Shown piece after piece: positions 36,460-36,553 of a stretch of DNA of 36,553 nt (its first letter is position 1; each line of letters starts with the position of its first letter). The stretch is from contig JAJEFO010000121.1 in the NCBI GenBank assembly GCA_022820365.1, positions 1 through 36,553 of the forward strand, read 5' to 3'. The notes beneath the pieces are model-generated. The model was not told the DNA's origin, searched no databases, and saw only the letters and a program-made list of their open reading frames with translations. Both the position numbers and the translations under genes were made by a program. Source of the stretch: Silicimonas sp. Its GTDB lineage: Bacteria; Pseudomonadota; Alphaproteobacteria; Rhodobacterales; Rhodobacteraceae.

Positions 36460-36553
36460 CGAAAAATCTTACGACACTTGACGGAAAATCCTGCCGGACT
36501 TGACGGAAAATCCTGTGACACTTGACGGCGAATCCTGCGGCACTTGACGGCCG
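36416..36553. repeat. Right iteron array, second arm of the terminal inverted repeat
   Basis: This is the exact reverse complement of bases 2-139, with six 22-bp iterons between 36419 and 36550. It begins 42 bp after the rep-like stop, the position expected for initiator-binding iterons. Because this copy sits by a rep-like gene and the left copy cuts a reading frame, this is the more natural location of the array. Confidence 0.85.

Overview
The window is a 36.5-kb GC-rich contig, most consistent with an alphaproteobacterium and probably a plasmid or other secondary replicon. The evidence is the high GC of the backbone, an autotransporter with SwmB-type repeats, a CYP gene next to a LuxR-type regulator, a ClpP-like periplasmic protease, and 22-bp iterons beside a small Rep-like gene. 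Taxonomy is inferred from style only. I see no rRNA, tRNA or CRISPR array.

Layout. (1) 2-139 and 36416-36553 are a perfect 138-bp inverted repeat made of six 22-bp iterons per arm, so both contig ends enter the same repeat. (2) 118-8472 (minus) is a giant autotransporter adhesin whose beta-barrel is cut off where it meets the iterons; a nine-copy pentanucleotide repeat lies at its 5' end. (3) 8644-9789 (minus) is a LuxR-type regulator and 10316-11581 (plus) a cytochrome P450. A near-identical 22-bp dyad lies upstream of the adhesin and between the regulator and the P450. (4) 12244-12651 is a broken PNPOx-family gene, followed by a tyrosine integrase (12961-14313). (5) About 14.3-31.3 kb is an island of visibly lower GC. 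It carries a GIY-YIG/DGQHR gene pair, a complete DNA phosphorothioation set (dndBCDE on minus, dndA divergent on plus), and a four-gene operon (PLD-helicase, small protein, SMC-like ATPase, 160-aa protein) that occupies the place of the usual DndFGH restriction module. Beyond these are a small membrane protein, decayed ORFs and a class III cyclase-like gene. (6) From 31.5 kb the GC-rich backbone returns: a ClpP-like protease with a membrane partner, a small conserved protein, a stand-alone PAPS-reductase-like protein, an AT-rich origin-like tract, a leader with three stem-loops, the Rep-like gene and the right iterons.

How it works together. DndA should supply sulfur to DndC/D/E, which would place phosphorothioate in DNA, with DndB as regulator or specificity factor. 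The helicase/SMC operon is the natural candidate for the effector that attacks unmodified DNA. The GIY-YIG/DGQHR pair and the cyclase-like gene look like extra defence modules. The integrase at the left edge and the change in GC at both edges suggest the island moved in as a unit, although I could not identify att sites.
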